NCBI GenBank assembly: GCA_023392635.1
Contig: JAEVYS010000032.1
Span: 1-64,000, forward strand
Length of the DNA: 64,000 nucleotides
Direction of reading: 5' to 3'
Source of the DNA: Actinomycetes bacterium
GTDB taxonomy: Bacteria > Actinomycetota > Actinomycetes > Propionibacteriales > Propionibacteriaceae
The notes below the pieces were generated by a model. The model worked only from the letters and a program-made list of their open reading frames with translations, did not search any database and was not told the DNA's origin. Shown piece by piece: positions 63,121 to 64,000 of the stretch. Each line of letters starts with the position of its first letter. The first letter of the stretch is position 1. A program made the translations under genes and the position numbers.

Positions 63121-64000
63121 GCACCGGCGGCCGGACGCGGATCCCCGGCGAGATCTGGGTCCTGATCGCGGCCGCCTTCGTGATCGCGGTGGGCTTCGGG
63201 TTGATCACCCCGGTGCTGCCGTCCTTCGCGCAGAGCTTCGGCGTGGGAGCCTTCGCCTCCAGCGTTGTGGTGAGCTTCTTCGCGTTCTTCCGGCTGGTCT
63301 TCGCCCCTGCCGGCGGCCGGCTCATCGCGCGGCTCGGCGAACGTCCGGTCTATCTCGCAGGGCTGGTGATCGTCGCTGTGTCCACGGGGGCCACGGCCTT
63401 CGCGCAGGACTACTGGCAGCTGCTGGTCTTCCGCGGGCTGGGCGGCATCGGGTCGACGATGTTCACCGTCTCCGCGGTCGCCCTGCTGGTCCGGCTCGCC
63501 CCTCCCGCCATCCGTGCGCGGGTGTCCTCTGCCTACGCGACCGCCTTCCTCCTCGGCGGCGTCGCCGGACCGGTCGTCGGCGGCCTGCTCGGCAGCCTCG
63601 GCCTGCGGGTCCCGTTCCTCGTGTACGCCGTGGCGCTGCTGGTCGCAGCGGGCATCGTCGCCGTCTTCCTGCGCCGCGCGTCCCTGCGTCCCGCCCCCGG
63701 CGCCCCTGAGCTCCCGGTGATGACCGTCCGGGACGCGTGGCAGGACACCGCGTACCGGGCAGCGCTGGGATCGGGGTTCGCGAACGGGTGGGCGAACTTC
63801 GGGGTGCGCAACGCGATCCTGCCCCTGTTCGCGACCGCCGTCATCGGACGGCAACCCTGGGTCGCGGGGATGGCGCTGGCGGTCTTCGCCGCAGGGAACG
63901 CCGTGGGGCTGGTCGTCGCCGGCCGGCGCGCCGACTGGCTGGGGCGCAAGCCGTTCATCCTCGGTGGACTGCTCGTCTCCGGCGTGGCGACCGCCGTCAC
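63117..64000 (+). CDS. MFS transporter, 3' end outside window
   Basis: The first 294 residues of a major facilitator protein. Helices begin at about residue 12 (WVLIAAAFVIAVGFGLITPV), the loop 2-3 signature is GRLIARLGERPVYLAG near 64, and motif C-like GVAGPVVGGLLGSLGLRVPF lies near 143. A second half begins after a central loop near 200. The GTG start overlaps the preceding stop as GTGA, so ileS, the degenerate hydrolase and this gene form one transcript. Substrate unknown; the drug-resistance branch is the likeliest. Confidence 0.85.
   Translation, partial: MSTGGRTRIPGEIWVLIAAAFVIAVGFGLITPVLPSFAQSFGVGAFASSVVVSFFAFFRLVFAPAGGRLIARLGERPVYLAGLVIVAVSTGATAFAQDYWQLLVFRGLGGIGSTMFTVSAVALLVRLAPPAIRARVSSAYATAFLLGGVAGPVVGGLLGSLGLRVPFLVYAVALLVAAGIVAVFLRRASLRPAPGAPELPVMTVRDAWQDTAYRAALGSGFANGWANFGVRNAILPLFATAVIGRQPWVAGMALAVFAAGNAVGLVVAGRRADWLGRKPFILGGLLVSGVATAV

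Overview
The window is chromosomal DNA of a high-GC actinobacterium. Support comes from strongly GC-biased third codon positions, many GTG starts, frequent 4-base GTGA/ATGA gene overlaps, an Lsr2 nucleoid protein, a translational-type ileS T-box leader and the ffs-dnaX-ybaB-recR order. A roughly 1,130-residue protein best explained as PPi-dependent PEP carboxykinase, next to pyruvate:ferredoxin oxidoreductase, points to the Propionibacteriaceae or close relatives. That placement is inference. I see no phage, insertion sequence, plasmid origin or CRISPR array; almost all of it reads as ordinary chromosome.

Layout. 1-6.3 kb: a minus-strand operon of PPi-PEPCK and nifJ (cut by the window edge). 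6.5-13.5 kb: small membrane and YbjQ-type proteins, a Gfo/Idh/MocA oxidoreductase, a carboxylesterase, a secreted tyrosine phosphatase and an MFS protein, with one gene-free 551-base stretch. 13.6-21.3 kb: two overlapping giant redox genes, a 1,662-residue 2-oxoacid oxidoreductase fusion and a 909-residue NfnB-NfnA-like fusion with an extra N-terminal domain. 21.3-28.7 kb: lactonase, zinc alcohol dehydrogenase, cupin, MFS exporter, a tandem palindromic repeat and a UvrA2-like ATPase. 28.9-34.9 kb: a complete dipeptide-type ABC operon. 35-40.9 kb: two LacI regulators with matching operators, then a sugar ABC importer closed by a strong hairpin. 41-45.5 kb: Lsr2, a His-tailed EamA transporter, an Imm5-like protein and a TetR-controlled MFS exporter. 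45.5-46.2 kb: two truncated glycosidase genes abutting head to head. 46.2-50.5 kb: a Tm-1-like/PEP-hydrolase/DUF1097 operon divergent from a MocR regulator. 50.5-54 kb: membrane proteins, a GT87 glycosyltransferase, tRNA-Ser and a nitrilase. 54-58.9 kb: SRP RNA, dnaX, ybaB, recR, a HAD phosphatase and a SHOCT protein. 59-64 kb: T-box, ileS, a degenerate alpha/beta hydrolase and an MFS gene running off the window.

Three things stand out. First, a 33-base palindromic element (arms GGACCGGATT and AATCCGGTCC) occurs as a tandem array at 25.7 kb, where it supplies the stop codon of an MFS gene, as an in-frame pair inside ileS, and as a diverged copy (26/33 identical) in a variable linker of nifJ. 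This resembles the Rickettsia palindromic elements that insert inside genes. Second, the fused 2-oxoacid oxidoreductase/Nfn pair looks like a two-polypeptide machine that could pass electrons from a 2-oxoacid directly to NAD(P). Third, the alpha/beta hydrolase coupled to ileS has lost both its nucleophile and its catalytic histidine.
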